Notes: a model not told the origin generated them from the letters alone. 64,000 nt of DNA from Hydrangea macrophylla (GCA_033977485.1 CM066988.1:31988001-32052000); one strand, 5' to 3'. Counted from the stretch's first letter, positions 45,271 through 57,937 are shown. A program made the numbers and translations.

Positions 45271-46260
45271 AATCAATTTATTAAAAGAATTTAAAGATGT
45301 TTTCACTTGGTCTTATGAAGATATACCAGGAATTGATCCAGAGATTGTCCAACACCATATCCCTCTCTTTCCTAATTCAAAATCTGTAAAGAAGAAATTG
45401 AGACGCATGAAACCCGAATGAACTTTGAAATTAAAGAAGAAGTTAAGAAGTAGTTGAAAGCTGGATTCCTGATGGTAACCCAATACCCTGAATGGATAGC
45501 CAATATAGTTCCTGTGCTGAGAAAGGACAGAAGAATCTGAGTATGTGTTGACTTTAGAGATTTGAACAGAGCTAGTCCCAAGGATAATTTCCCGCTCCCG
45601 CATATAGACAATACAGCGGGGCATGAGCTGTTATCATTCATGGATGGTTTCTTAGGGTACAATCAATTTTTAATGGCACCGAAAGATAGACAAAATACCA
45701 CATTCACAACTCACTGGGAGACGTACTACTACCGAGTAATGCCGTTTGGGTTAAAGAATGCTGGAGCAACCTATCAGAGAGCTGCTACTACTTTGTTACA
45801 TTATATGATACATAAAGAGGTAGAAGTCTATATGGATGACATGATTGTTAAATCTAAAGAAAGGAGTGGGCATTTAGCAGCCCTCGCCAAGTTCTTCGAA
45901 AGATTGAGAAAATACAGGATGAGACTAAATCCACAGAAGTGTACTTTTGGAGTAACCATGGGAAAGCTGATAGGATTTGTCATTACACAGAGGGGAATTG
46001 AGGTTGACCCCACGAAGATCAAGGCTATTATGTATATGCCTCCTCGAACAAATGAAAAAGAAGTAAGAGGATTTCTAGGACGAATCTAATTCATCAGTCA
46101 CTTCATATCTAAGCTTACTGCAACTTGTGATCCGCTCTTCAACTTATTGAGAAAAGGGAAGAAATTCAAATGGGACGATCAGTGTCAAGAAGCTTTCGAC
46201 AAGATCAAAACTTATCTATTGAACCCGTCGGTTCTTTCACCCCGAAGTCAGGGAAGCCTT
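45271..46260 (+). pseudogene. Reverse transcriptase of element C
   Basis: DVFTWSYEDIPGIDPEIV at 45297 leads to VCVDFRDLNRASPKDNF after a stop at 45538. Next LPHIDNTAGHELLSFMDGF, in which the segment before NTAGH is about three residues shorter than in element B. Then MPFGLKNAGATYQRA and the intact active-site strand VYMDDMIVKS at about 45829. CTFGVTMGKLIGFV, VDPTKIKAI and EVRGFLGRI end at a stop (46087). Confidence 0.88.
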
Positions 46261-46600
46261 TACTGTTGTTCTTATCCTTGTCAGAAAATGCTATGGGATG
46301 CATGCTAGCATAAAAAGGAGATGAAGGGCATACAGAAAAAGCCATTTACTATTTGAGCAAGAGGATGACTTGATACGAGCTAAAGTGTTCTCTGCTAGAA
46401 AAGACATATTTTGGGCCACTTGTCATCTAAGGCATTATATATTGGCCTTCCCTGTTGTTTTGATCTCCCGAATGGTCCCTTTGTAGTGCCTCTTTAAAAA
46501 ATCAGCATTAACAGGAAGAATTTCCCGATGGACCTTGATGCTATCTGAGTTTGACTTGACATATGCTACGAGTAAATCTATTTAAGGAAAGGCTGTCACA
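46261..46600 (+). pseudogene. First RNase H remnant of element C
   Basis: FKWDDQCQEAFDKIKTYLL precedes it. Afterwards only fragments remain (EKAIYYLSKRM-like text, TYFGPLVI-like text) broken by many stops. It is the most decayed part of the C pol. Confidence 0.6.
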
Positions 46601-47120
46601 GAACATTTGGCAGAACATCCGATAAGTCCAAAAAATAAAGAAGAATTCATGTTCCCTGATGAAGGATTAATGGAATTAAGAGAAGACGTGTGGAAAATGT
46701 ATTTTGATGGGGCTGCAAACCAGAAAGGATTTGGAGTAGGGATCATCCTTGTATCCCCTGAAGGAGTACATACCCCGTTCGCTATTAAGTTGAAGTATAC
46801 CTCTACCAACAACACTGTTGGGTACGATGCTTGCATCTTGGGGTTAGAAGCTGCATTGACTTTAGAAGTAAGGAAACTTGATGTATTCAGGGACTCCAAT
46901 CTGATCTTATCTCAAGTTCGAGGAGATTAGAAAGTCAAAGAAGAAAAGTTAAAGCCTTATCATGAGTACCTCGATTCTCTACAAACCCGTTTCTTGCATA
47001 TCACATTTTTCTACATGCCTCGAGAAGAAAATCAGCTTGCAGACTCCTTGGCTACTTTAGCCTCGATGATTGAGATTCCTGTGGGAATAAAGTTAACTCC
47101 GTTGATGATTGAATAGAGAT
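46601..47120 (+). pseudogene. Second, archaeal-type RNase H of element C (altered)
   Basis: VWKMYFDGAANQKGFGVGII carries the first aspartate. NTVGYDACILGLEAAL has glycine where element B has the catalytic glutamate (NEAEYEALL). VFRDSNLILSQV has the second aspartate and PREENQLADSLATLA the last. A TAG at 46928 breaks it. With the glutamate lost, activity is doubtful. Confidence 0.82.
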
Positions 47121-48415
47121 AAAAGCCATCTTATGAGATGATTGGGGAAATAGAAGAAGTAGAAGAACTTCTGTGGTACACTAACATGTGGAATTTCATT
47201 GAAAATAGGAAATATCCAGAAGGTGCATCCGAGAAATCCAAGAGAGCCATAAGGAGATTCTCGGCTCAGTTCATGATTTGCGGGGGAAGTCTGCTAAAGA
47301 AATCTTACAATGGGTTCAACTTGACATGCTTATATGGGAACAGTGCGAAAAAATTGATGGAGCAAATTTACGAAGGGTTATGTGGTTCTCATATGAGCGA
47401 AAACATGTTAGCCAAGAAGATCATCCGACAAGGGCATTATTGGACTATTATGGATAAAGACTATTACAAATATGTCAGAAGATGTCACAAGTGTTAGATC
47501 CATGACAATATGCAGCAATTGCCGCCATCACTACTATACAACATGACTATCCCTTGGCCATTCTCAGTTTGGGGAATAGATGTTAGTGGAGAAGCAACCC
47601 CGAAGGCGTTTAATGGGCATCAATACATTCTGGTAGCAGTTGATTATTTCACGAAATGGGTGGAAACAGAATACTATGCGACATTGAAGGCTAAAGATGT
47701 GGTCAGATTTATCAGAAGAAATATAACCTGTCAATACGGGGTCCCTCATGAGTTGATATCTGATCATGGCAGTCACTTCCAGAAAGTTTTGGATCTACTA
47801 GAAGATTATAAGGTCTTACATCACATATCAGCACCGTACTGGCCACAAATAAATAGGGTAATTAAAGCAGCCAATAAGAATTTGAAGACGATTATAAGAA
47901 AGATGACTGATACAAATCGAGATTGGCATGACAAGATACCATATGCATTGTAAAGATACAGAACGTCTATCAGAACATCTACATGAGTCACTCCTTATTC
48001 CTTGGCTTACGGAATGGAAGCAGTACTCCCAGTTGAAGTAGAACTACCATCACTGAGAATTGTGGCTGAATATGAGATTCCAAAATTTGATTGGCTAAGA
48101 AATAGATAAGAAGAGCTAATGTTACTTGATGAGAAGAGATTAGCTGCAATTTACCATGTGCATGTGTATCAGAGAAGAATAGCTCGAGTGTTCAACAAGA
48201 AGGTCCATCCAAGAAAACTTAAGGAAGGCAACCTTATGCTTAAAGAATTAAAAGCACCAGTTTCCGATCCTAGAGGAAAATTCAAGCCAAATTGGGTTGG
48301 TCCGTACATTATCAAGAAGTTTCTCTCTGAAGGAGCAACATACCTGGTGGATTTAGATGGAGTTGAATTCAATCAGCCAATCAACATTGATCATCTCAAA
48401 AAATACTATGCTTAA
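47121..48415 (+). pseudogene. Integrase of element C (catalytic Glu replaced)
   Basis: The zinc-binding part ends YYKYVRRCHKC (47497). The core has WGIDVSGEATPKAFNGHQYI and HELISDHGSHF, so both aspartates are there. The third site reads NRVIKAANKNLK with lysine where the family has glutamate (compare GQAEVTNRT in B). The C-terminal part is GNLMLKELK, GPYIIKKFL and INIDHLKKYYA, stop at 48413. Stops at 47496 and 47951. Confidence 0.87.
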
Positions 48416-49390
48416 AACCTTTCTTTAAAACCTGTTCTTTCAAACCTCCAACCTTTGAGGAACTATGCTTGACCTGATTCCCACATGGGGATACATAGGC
48501 AACCTACTCAGTTCGGTCACTACTCCTGAAACACTTAGCCATACTTCAAATACCTTCCTTCAAACCTCGGCCAAACTACTTTGGACCTGATTCTCACTTG
48601 GGGATAACTAGGCGAGCATTCCTGGCTCTTGGTCCCTGAACCTTGCAAACTTTCAGTTTGCCTAGAACCTCAAGATATCACTGCCACACTAAGGGCAAAC
48701 TAAGTTTTCCCAAAACTTCTATTTATCCCTAGGGCAAACTATCATTTGCTCGTATCCTGCTACCTATCTTCTCTGGATCACTTGGCTATCAGAACTAAGC
48801 ACCTAAGAGAAAAATTTGGTAATTCTTGATATTAAATTGAAAAGTTCTCAAGCAATCTTAAGATGTGAGTTTAATGTCAAAACTGAAACATTATGTGGAA
48901 AATTTTCAAAGCCTCAAGATTATATGTAAAGCCAATACAATATCTTGCTTCAAGATAAAATTTTCATTTCAAACATGCAAATCCTTGGAAAGTTAGGCAT
49001 CAAAATCTAAAGACATTGTCGAGTAAGGGAATCATCAGAAATTTTCTTTCCCTGTAACTGAGTCCTGTGTGTGCAAAGTGTCAAGTAAGTCAACCTTGTG
49101 ACAAAGAATGTAAAGCAAAAGCAAAGGAAAGCATAAAGCAGCATCTAGCAAAGTCAAGAGTAAAAGCCCATCAATGTCTAAAACAAAATGCATCAACATC
49201 AGTCTCAGTATAGAAAGCAAGAATGCAAGAAAGACTGTCGTGAGTGCATATGAAAGGGGTAATCATCAGAATCAGTGACGACGAGTAGCCCGTGGGTATT
49301 GAGCAGGCGTATCTGAGGTCGTAGAGCTATCATCATCATCATCAATTTGCCACCTTTGTCAAGACACACCATCCCCACCAGAAGGGCCTG
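48416..49390 (+). other. Spacer after C integrase with duplicated block
   Basis: No gene. A block reading acctgattcycacntggggata...aggc stands at 48472 and 48590 with similar downstream text (period about 118 bp). The rest is A/T-rich leader-like DNA. Confidence 0.6.
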
Positions 49391-49393
49391 CAT

Positions 49394-51300
49394 TCATCTG
49401 CTCCAGTTGTGATTGAAGATGCCTGACTTGAGCCACCTGTCAGAAGAAAGAATCAATACCAGGTTGAAAATACAATAAGAAGAAGAAGTCAATAAATTTA
49501 CTAGAGTTGCATCTCGATCTATATAAGTCTGGCACATGCCATCCCATTGCAAAAGAAGAAAGATGAGATCAGAAAGATCAGGAGAATAAGAAGTAATGAG
49601 TTCAGAAGTACTCACATGTCCCTCTCGGGCAAGGCTGCAAGCTCTCAGATTCTGTGTATAAGCTCGCTCTTCATTGACAATAGCTCGAGGAACCAACTCA
49701 TATTGCTTTGAAACTAGCTGAGGTTCCACAAGATCATGGGAGTTCTCCACTGAAGATATAACTCTGCGTAGCATAGTCAAAGCTCGCCAAATCATAAAGA
49801 GGAATGGGAGGTAAAGGTTGGCCAGGGCCATCCACGAAAGAGCTCTCCTTCAAATGATGATGAGAAATAAGAGAAAATAAGCATTTAATCAGAAATGAAG
49901 AAGCCGTGAAAATACTTGAGGGTCATCCGAGAGCGGGAAATTGGGCATCAGATGAGTGGCCCTGAAGACGTCATAGTTCTCCTAAAACAAAGTATAGGAG
50001 GTGGAAGGGATTCCGTTCAAATCATCAACAAGATAAACATCCTTTAAATTTTGTTCCGACCTCATGCAAGACGACGGATCCTGTGGCACTAAAAGATGAT
50101 CCTCTAAGTCAATTTAAGGAGTTACTCTCTCTCCAAGATACCACTCAAGAACAGAGGGACCCTCAAGAAGAATCCTCTCTCCAGTCATCTGTCTGGCCAA
50201 GCTAATCTCAGTCACATCACCATTTGTCGCCCAAGATGCTAGTTAACTTAATTAAACCTGAGATGGGTAAGAAAATCCCGACAAGAAATGACATTATGAG
50301 CACCATTCTTGACACCTACGGCTTGGTGACGCTACTTCAGAACCCATGGAAAAATATGCATCTCTTCTTCCTGGAATGATGGAGCTGTCATGGAAAAATA
50401 CTCGAAGGCCCACACTTGCAAAAGAATACATAGCAGTGGTCAGAATACAGAATACCAATGATAAAGCTTGAAATGAAAATATTTCAGTACCTCCCAAGCT
50501 CTCCAGAAGCCACCGAGTCTCGAATGCTCCCCCATATGACTATAAAGAAAGGCTACGCCAGTAGAGCCCTAGTCAAAATCTGCAATCTCCTTAAGATTTT
50601 GAAGGCTATCAAGCATGTTCAGTGTAATCCGCTTGGCTCGAGTAGAAAGAAGAGAGCAACCAAGCAAATATAAGATAAAAGCACGGGTAAGCTGCATATC
50701 AGTAATTGAGCTGCTTTTTCAGAAGGACGGAAGTTGTTAACAAACCATGTTTGCTCACACTCGATCCGTGAAGATCTCTCTGGGTTGGAATAATGCCTAG
50801 AAGTCACTCAATAATTGCGGGGTGTCTGTGTATGTTCTTCACAAAGGCAAGACGATGCCCACCAAATGAGATGCCAGTTATCATTACAAAGTCAAGTGGG
50901 GTCATGGTTATCTCCCCAAAGGGCATATGGAAAGTATTTGTGGAATCCCACCACCTCTCAGCAAGAGCTTGAATATGGCCAAATCATTGGCAGGTCTTTC
51001 CAACAAAGTTACGAAAGACCCAAAATTCGCATCTTTAATGTTGGCTACTACTTGAGACATGACTCTGACAATTCATTAAACCATTTAAGGCATTTTACAT
51101 GGCTACCATAACCTTTGGGGTGCATTAGCATAGTCTAGAAGAAAATTGAAGGATGATTCCTAAGAATTTGCAAAAAAATTGGAAGCACACATACATAAAG
51201 CAAAGAAACAATACAAAATTGAAAAATGGGTTACCTCTTGACAAAAAGCCCTCCTAGAGATGTGATTTAGTGGTTCCTTCATAATTAGATACTCCATGGA
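49394..51300 (-). pseudogene. Antisense plant-mobile-domain-like gene of element C
   Basis: Minus strand, between integrase and the repeat arrays. The first exon reads MEYLIMKEPLNHISRRAFCQE and ends at a donor-like gaggtaacc (51234). Next comes LAERWWDSTNTFHMPFGEIT and LDFVMITGISFGGHRLAFV (about 50990-50840), close to the start of the plant mobile domain (PMD), where FHLPFGEM and a leucine-rich follow-up are typical. Further PMD-like text lies down to about 50300 (SFYSSQADYTEHA, ETRWLLESLGGTEIFSF). Then a 145-residue frame at 49831-49394 (MALANLYLPFLFMIWRAL). Stops and shifts are frequent. PMD proteins exist as host genes and inside transposons; this copy is transposon-borne. Confidence 0.7.
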
Positions 51301-52190
51301 TTAAGTTGATGAAGCTCCACTAGCTTGAAATTGGCTTCTACATGTCCTAGAACTCTCACCTTGTCCATGGGAACTCATGGTTGTTGATGCTTGAAGCTTG
51401 AAGGTAGTGGTTGAAGATGATGAATTATAAAACCCTTAGCACTTCAATCTCTTAGAATATGGGGAAATTGATGAAATCAACAAGGTTTTTGGAGGTTTTG
51501 ATGCATGAAATCACTCAAAACATCAAGAAATTACAAGATTTGAGCACCTTAGAAGAAAGAGGTGATACATTGAAGATGAGATAAATGAAGAACAAGAAGG
51601 AAAATGGGTTTTTAATCCCATAGTTACGGTTGGAGGCTCCCAAGGGTATGTGGGGGGTCATTTACTATTCATTTCATGCCATTTTCCCATTTTGCCCTAT
51701 ATTCGCATTTTTGGCCCCAGGAACTCTTATTTTGACCCCAGATTGGTCCAATCTTGATATGTAAGCCTTAAGAGTGCTTGAAACTTGTTTGAATTGGTCT
51801 AAAGGACCCTTGGGAACTTGAATCTTGGTTGAAAACTATTTAGAGTTGAAGAAAAACCCCCAGACATGAAGAATTAAGGGCACCGCAGCTTGAAAATCGT
51901 TAAGAATTGATGATTTGCAATGAACTCATGTTGTTTCGGGATTGATCATGTGTGTTGTCTTAGAAAATGGACATTTGGATCTATTGTCGCTCAAGGATTA
52001 CATCTAGAAAGGATTTTAAGAAAATGAATCAGAACACAGAATCTTCTAACCAAGAGCAAGATATTTAGAAAAGGCTTAGAATAAGCCCGACGTGTTGCAA
52101 GAATATTTGAACTAGTCGAAGCACTGATATGAGTCTCAGATTGAATCATCAGGGCCTCTAGAATATGAGCCTTCTACTCACATTTCAGAA
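51301..52190 (-). other. Upstream region of the antisense gene of element C
   Basis: Low-complexity AT-rich DNA with repeated ttgaag/cttgaa words. It probably holds the promoter and leader of the antisense gene, but I see no clear TATA box and no ACGT motif like that of the B and B' units. Confidence 0.4.
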
Positions 52191-53270
52191 ACCTCAAACG
52201 TCTCCCTAAGCAAAGAAATTTCAGATATCGTCAGAATTACCACTAGAGGAAAGGTATCTCAGAAATCGTGTATCAGAATTACCTCCAGAAGCAAGGTATA
52301 CTTCAACAAAATTGTGAAATCAGAACCTGTATATCTCTCAGAATCATAGAATCTCCCCAGCAGAGAACTTTCTAAATTTTTATTACCTCCAGGTTAAGGG
52401 TATCTCTCAGCATCGAGTATCAGGGTTGCCTCCAGATATAGGTTTTTCTGAAGAACTATGTAGAGAGCATCAGGGTTGCCTCCAAATAAAGGGTATCTCT
52501 TAGAATTCGTGAATCGTGCATCATAATTACCTCCAAAAGTAGGGTATATCTCAGCGTCATGTATCATAATTGCCTCCAGATTCAGGGATTTTCTCAAGAA
52601 CTATGTATCTCTCAGTATCAGGGTTGCCTCCAGATAAAGGGTATCTCTCAGAATTTGTGAATCGTGCATCAGAATTACCTCCAGAAGTAGGGTATATCTC
52701 AGCGTCATGTATCAAAATTGCCTCTAGATATAAGGTTTTCTCAACATTGTGTATTAGGGTTACCTCCAGATGAAGGGTACGTCTCAAAATTCGTGTATCA
52801 GAATTGCCTCCAGATATAGGGTTTCTCTCAGCATCATCAAGGTTGCCTCCAGATGAAGGGTATCTCTCAGAATTTGTGTATCAAAATTGCCTCGAGATAT
52901 AGGGTTTCTCTTAGCATCGTGTATCAAGGTTGCCTCCAAATGAAGGGTATCTCTTAGAATTCGTGTATCAAAATTGCCTCCAGATATAGTGTTTTTGTCA
53001 ACATCGTGTATCAGGGTTACCTCCAGATGAAGGGTATCTCTCAGAATTTGCATCAAAATTACCTCTAGAGGAAGGGTATCTCTCAGAATTCGTGTATCAA
53101 AATTACCTCCAGAAGTAGGGCATATCTCAGCGTTATCAGAATTGCCTCCTGAAGTAAGGTATCTCTCAAAAATCATGTGTCAGAATCAGAATCGTGTATC
53201 TCAGCATCGTGTATTAGAATTACCCCCAGATGAAGGGTATCTCTCGGAATTTGTGTATCTCTTAGAATTC
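52190..53270. repeat. Tandem array 1 of element C (43-54 bp units)
   Basis: More than 15 units of the kind cctccagatraagggtatctctcagaattcgtgtatcagaattg, alternating between types with agaattcgtg and agcatcgtg. Around 52470-52770 the types recur in a fixed order, giving a higher-order repeat of about 150 bp. Reading frames inside are by-products of the repeat. Confidence 0.9.
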
Positions 53271-53284
53271 TCGCATAAGAATTG

Positions 53285-53560
53285 AAGATTTGTCCCCAGC
53301 AGAAGGACCTATTTTAGAAGTACTGGAGATTTATCCCCAACAGAAGGACCTATTTCAGAATTATATATGATTTGTCCCCAGCAGAAGGACCTATTTCAGA
53401 AGTACAGAAGATTTGCCCCAGAAGAAGGACCTATTTCACAATTACAGAAGATTTGTCCCCAATAGAAGGACCTGTTTCAGAAGTACATAAGATTTGTCCC
53501 CAGAAGGAGGACATGTTTCAGGAGTACAGAAGATTCGTCCCTAGCAGAAGGACTCTACAT
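53285..53560. repeat. Tandem array 2 of element C (about 40 bp units)
   Basis: About seven units of agatttgtccccagcagaaggacctatttcagaagtac. A related degenerate block (gtccatagtagaaggactctatatcagcgatc) follows to 53640. Confidence 0.9.
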
Positions 53561-54274
53561 CAGTAACCGTCCATAGTAGAAGGACTCTATATCAGCGATC
53601 GTCCAAGGGTTAGGACACTTCATCAGTCATCTGGGTTTTATTTCAGAGATCGTCCAAGCTTAAAGACACTTTTTATCAGAAGTTTATTTGACATGATTTA
53701 GAATTCATCCAAGATATTTCGCTACCTCAGCAGTCGTCTGAGATATAGATGACACCTACAAGCCTCAAGATCATAAGAAGGACTCCGACAAAACTTTGAG
53801 AATCATCCAAGATACAGATATCATACTTCTCTTTAGACATATTCGATTGTGAGAGTGAGACGTTGCATCCCTTGCATTAGATTTTACATCTAGGGAACAC
53901 TTGAGGACGATTCCTCTAGCACATGCATATTCACGTTTCATACTGCATCAGCATCCTAGGATAGGAGCATTTCATCCATATTGTTTGTGTGTTATTCTCT
54001 GTCTTCTCGCACGCCTGAACTATGTTCTTGTCTGATTCCTGGAAAGGATATGTAGGCAGATCCAGCGAAGCACAACCAGCAGCAGCTTCAACTTAGCAGC
54101 CTCTACGCAGCATTGCATTGCATTCTAATTTTTGTAATTTCTTGATTTTATCAAATTTTGAATTTCTTGATTTTTGTGGATTTTTTGTTTTTCCTAAAAC
54201 CTCTCAGTATGGTTGTTGGGTGCCTTCTAGCTTTGGCACTCACTTGCAGTTCACGTTGTTCACATCAAGCTCTC

Positions 54275-54290
54275 CCAAAGAGAGGCAAAC
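54275..54290 (+). other. Polypurine tract of element C
   Basis: ccaaagagaggcaaac directly before TGTAGACACC at 54291. Confidence 0.75.
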
Positions 54291-55594
54291 TGTAGACACC
54301 CAATTTTGACCACATTGATAGGATTTAGGGTGGACAATGTCTTGGAGGATTTAATGATGAAAAGTACCCCGTGGAAGGTACTGGATTCCACATAATCGAA
54401 AGATCAAACTTTGGAAAGTGACTTCAAGTTCAGAAAAGCCCTTTTCCAGGCATAAATCCATGTTTTGTCAAAATAGTCTCTCAGAATTCATATTCACTCA
54501 AGGTTATATGAACATGAAGTATTCTAAACGCAGTATTCTAGGTATCCAGGGATTCAATTATAAAGGAAATTTCAAAATCAACGCGCAATGAAAAGCAATT
54601 TTGAAAAGGAAGTCGTTTTATTTCAAAAAGACGACGAAAGTTCTCGAGGACTTCTGGACATCAATTAGACTTTAATTTTCATTTCAAAACCTCTTGCATA
54701 TTTTTATACTGAAATTCAACTCGACAGCTTTCCAACGGTACGTAAATGGATGATTTTGGACACCAAAAAGTATTTTTACAAAAATCTGGAAAGCAGTGCA
54801 TGTAATTTTTGAAACAGGACATGAGGACAACTAGGGGAACCCAAAAAGAAGTGGCGGGTCCCACAAAGGGGGTGGCGGACCCCCCCCCCCTAAGACGCCA
54901 CCTACAAGTTGCCCCCTGTATCGAGCTTTTTGAGTTCCAAACCCTTCTAGAGGCCTCCCACTACAAGGAAATTACCTAGAACCTACGTGTAGGCATCGAA
55001 ATAGCCATTTTAACCCTTTTGTGACCTCTAAAATCTCTATTTTAACCCTGAAACTTAAGAGTTAAGTTTTCAAAACTCTATATATAGATCCAAATGAGAT
55101 CAGCTTTGATATACAAGAGAATATAGACAAGGAAGTACACATAAGAGAGAAGTACATACAAGTGAATATACTTACAAGAGATAAGAATATACTTAGATTT
55201 CAAGAGAGATTTCTAGAGAGATGAAGTGAATTAGAATTTACTAAACTAATCTCAAGATAATTAGATTAGAGATTTGAACATCAATTTCCTCCCTTAACTT
55301 CCATGGATGAGTGCTTGAAGAACTTGAAGAACACTTGAAGAAGATGACTCTTCAAATCAACTTTGAATGCATAATTAAGAATCCTCCAAGAGGTAGACAT
55401 CATAATTCATCTCTAATTCCTACTTTGTATATAGATCTATAAGACTTGGATCTAATTTAGTTTTGTTTTATTTGTTAGAACACTCATTTTTTTCCTCTCT
55501 TGTTCTTCACACACTGACAAAGCTAGATCCAAGTCTCTTTTGATTTTATTGACAATTCTTAATTAGAGATTGATTTTCAAATTAGCAAGGGACA
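54291..55594 (+). mobile_element. Right end of element C: first part of an LTR
   Basis: Starts TGTAGACACCCAATTTTG after the polypurine tract. It has gctttccaacggta as N1 does, a TATA box ctatatatag at 55078-55087 and a transcribed leader-like part. The end of the LTR (the part present at 43436-43640) is absent. It joins D gag sequence at about 55595. Confidence 0.72.
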
Positions 55595-55910
55595 AGGGAA
55601 TAAATAAGTGCCAACTAAAAATGTGGAAAGGAAGGAAGGAGACAACCACTACGGACACAAGAGGGATAGGAATGGGGAAAAAAAATCAGGACCAGCAACA
55701 CAAGTTGAATCCACAAAAAAGCCCGTTAAGGTGTACTATAACTACGATATGCCCGGACACCTACCAGCGAATTGCCCAGCACCCAGAAAACTTAGAAGAC
55801 GGGATATACAATGTTACTATTGTGGTAAGATGGGACACATCCTTAGGAAATGCAAGGAGTTGAAGAAACATGGCGATGCACCACAAAAGCACGAGACCAA
55901 GCTCACCTAA
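55595..55910 (+). pseudogene. Gag zinc-knuckle part of element D
   Basis: Continues the D gag after the C insertion: ERKEGDNHYGHKRDRNGEKK, then YYNYDMPGHLPANC, a decayed first knuckle with tyrosine and asparagine-tyrosine for cysteines, and an intact second knuckle CYYCGKMGHILRKC at about 55812. A stop follows at 55908. Confidence 0.85.
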
Positions 55911-56175
55911 GGAACCATTGACTCCAATTGACGAAGGTGACAACACAGGATGTTGAGTAAGAGGCACAACACCACTTGTTCACATCATGAATTCATTGTT
56001 TCAAATTTTACAAGAAGAAGTGGTATCTGTTTGATTTGGTTATTAAGAGGAGAAGATTTGATTAAGTCAACTAGTAGAGACCTTATGACCATAGAGTCTG
56101 ATATAAGATTAGAACTTTGAGGACCTAGCAACTTCTAGACTTCGGGGACGAAATCTCTTGTAAGGTGGGTAGAGA
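55911..56175 (+). other. D junction: pol missing, 3' end of internal region
   Basis: Protease, RT, RNase H and integrase are absent. The text passes from the gag end directly to acttcggggacgaaatctcttgtaaggtgggtagaga (56136-56175), the usual chromovirus ending with polypurine tract. D is therefore an internally deleted element. Confidence 0.75.
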
Positions 56176-56630
56176 TGTAATACCTCTAATTTTTCCTCGA
56201 AAATTCCACGTAGGAGAATTGAGATTAGTGACGTCACCCTGGAAACGTTTACAGAAGGCCCATTAGGATATTCCCAAAATAGAAATCTCAATAAGCACAC
56301 TCTAAGTTATTGTCTTAATAACGATGTTATTAAGTAGTTATCTTAACCTCGACGTTTTAGATTCTAGTTAGAATTTATAGGTGGACTTATACTTAGGCTC
56401 ATTCACTGCCCCACACTTATGTTTTCATAATATCATTTTAGTCCCACACATATTTCATAGTTTTGTATGTACTTTGGGACACAGGCACACAACCCTATGC
56501 ACTTGGTCACGTGGGACCCACACCACCACCTTATGCCCTAGTAATCTACCCTTGGACACGTACAAACTTACACCAGATTGTACACATGGAGTGCACCCAA
56601 CACATGTGATAAACCCCCAACCATCCCCTC

Positions 56631-56640
56631 TATAAATAGA
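56631..56640 (+). promoter_or_regulatory. TATA box of D 3' LTR
   Basis: tataaataga in a cytosine-rich context (cccctctataaatagagc). A CA/CT-rich leader follows. Confidence 0.75.
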
Positions 56641-56716
56641 GCATCACCACCCTCATTCTACCACATACACAGCCCCAAATAAGCTTTCTATATAGACTGC
56701 TACACAGAGAGCAACC

Positions 56717-56721
<5 letters not shown>

Positions 56722-56748
<27 letters not shown>

Positions 56749-56779
56749 TTAGAGAGAAAACACAAGCACCCCACATTGT

Positions 56780-56810
<31 letters not shown>

Positions 56811-56811
56811 T
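56722..56811. repeat. GA and CA microsatellites in D LTR
   Basis: GA units at about 56722-56749 and CA units at about 56783-56811, just downstream of the TATA box, so transcribed. Confidence 0.92.
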
Positions 56812-57879
56812 CCTCTCTTCACTTTCTGCACCCTCTCTGCCACACACACGCATGCAGTATACACCCTCACACACATAGAAGCTTGGACCAGAAAAGAGAG
56901 AAATGAGAGATCAGAGAGTGAGAGAAGGAGAGATAAGAGATCCCTTGAGGTAAACCCCACCCCCATTTCACTTATGTACCCTTTGTATATCCCCTAGACA
57001 CCCCCAGACCTACATGGAAGGCCATAAACATAGCCTAAGGCTCACTGAGAGCTCAGACTGCCATTAAAGCCCCCAAACTGGAGCTTGATTTTGAAATCCC
57101 ACCACATCCCTTAAAAATCATACCAAAAAGACCCCATTGGTCCCAAAAAGTACCCCTAAGAGTAGCTATTGGGTTAGACCACATTTGGTCAGCCTTGTAT
57201 GACGTTATTCCTGTTTTGGCCAAAAAGAATAATCCACTGGTTAGGCCACTAAACGAATGAACCAGAACGTGAGCTTCTAGTTTGTTGTAGAGGGAGAGTA
57301 TCTGGCCACAATACCTTTGGTCTCATGCATTTTGGGTTAGAACTGAAGGAGATATGAGAGAAAGAATATTTTCCGGGGACACAGGGCTCGCCGGTGGTAG
57401 CTTGGTTCACCGGAGAAGAAAAAGAAAAAGGGTTATAACACCTAGGTCATCGGTCAGGTCGGGTTATCGATTAGAGTGGGTTAGTCTGTGTCTGCTTGTG
57501 GGAGTGGATAGCGGGTCGAGTTAAGTTTAAATAACCCGTGGGCGTTTTTAAATAGGACGACGTTGTTTTGACGCGTCGGGTCGGGTAGCGGGTTTGGTTC
57601 GGGTCATGTTGTATGTATACATGGTTTTGGGTTTGGGCCAAGTACAGTTCGGGTTAGGGTTAGCGGCTGGGTTAGTTTGTGAGTGAGTATGGATCCCGGG
57701 TTCAGGTTAATTCAACCTGAATGGGTTTTAGGGTGGGTTACTTTGTGTGTATTAGTGGGTAGTCCATTTAGGATATGTCAGGTCGGGTTTGAGCCGGTGG
57801 GTCATGCCGTTGGGTTTCCTTGTGTTTGTTTTTGGGTTACCAGTTTAGTCTCGGGTCGACTCGGGTCACCGCGACGGGT

Positions 57880-57882
57880 TAC

Positions 57883-57937
<55 letters not shown>

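Noticed and set aside
52394..53176. Minus-strand frames with repeated LEATLIHDAE-like text
   Set aside because: They are by-products of the tandem array whose unit length is often a multiple of three.
52190..53560. CRISPR-like array
   Set aside because: The units are directly adjacent with no unique spacers, this is a plant genome, and there are no cas genes.
56721..56997. Frames with Arg-Glu and His-Thr runs
   Set aside because: They come from the GA and CA microsatellites.
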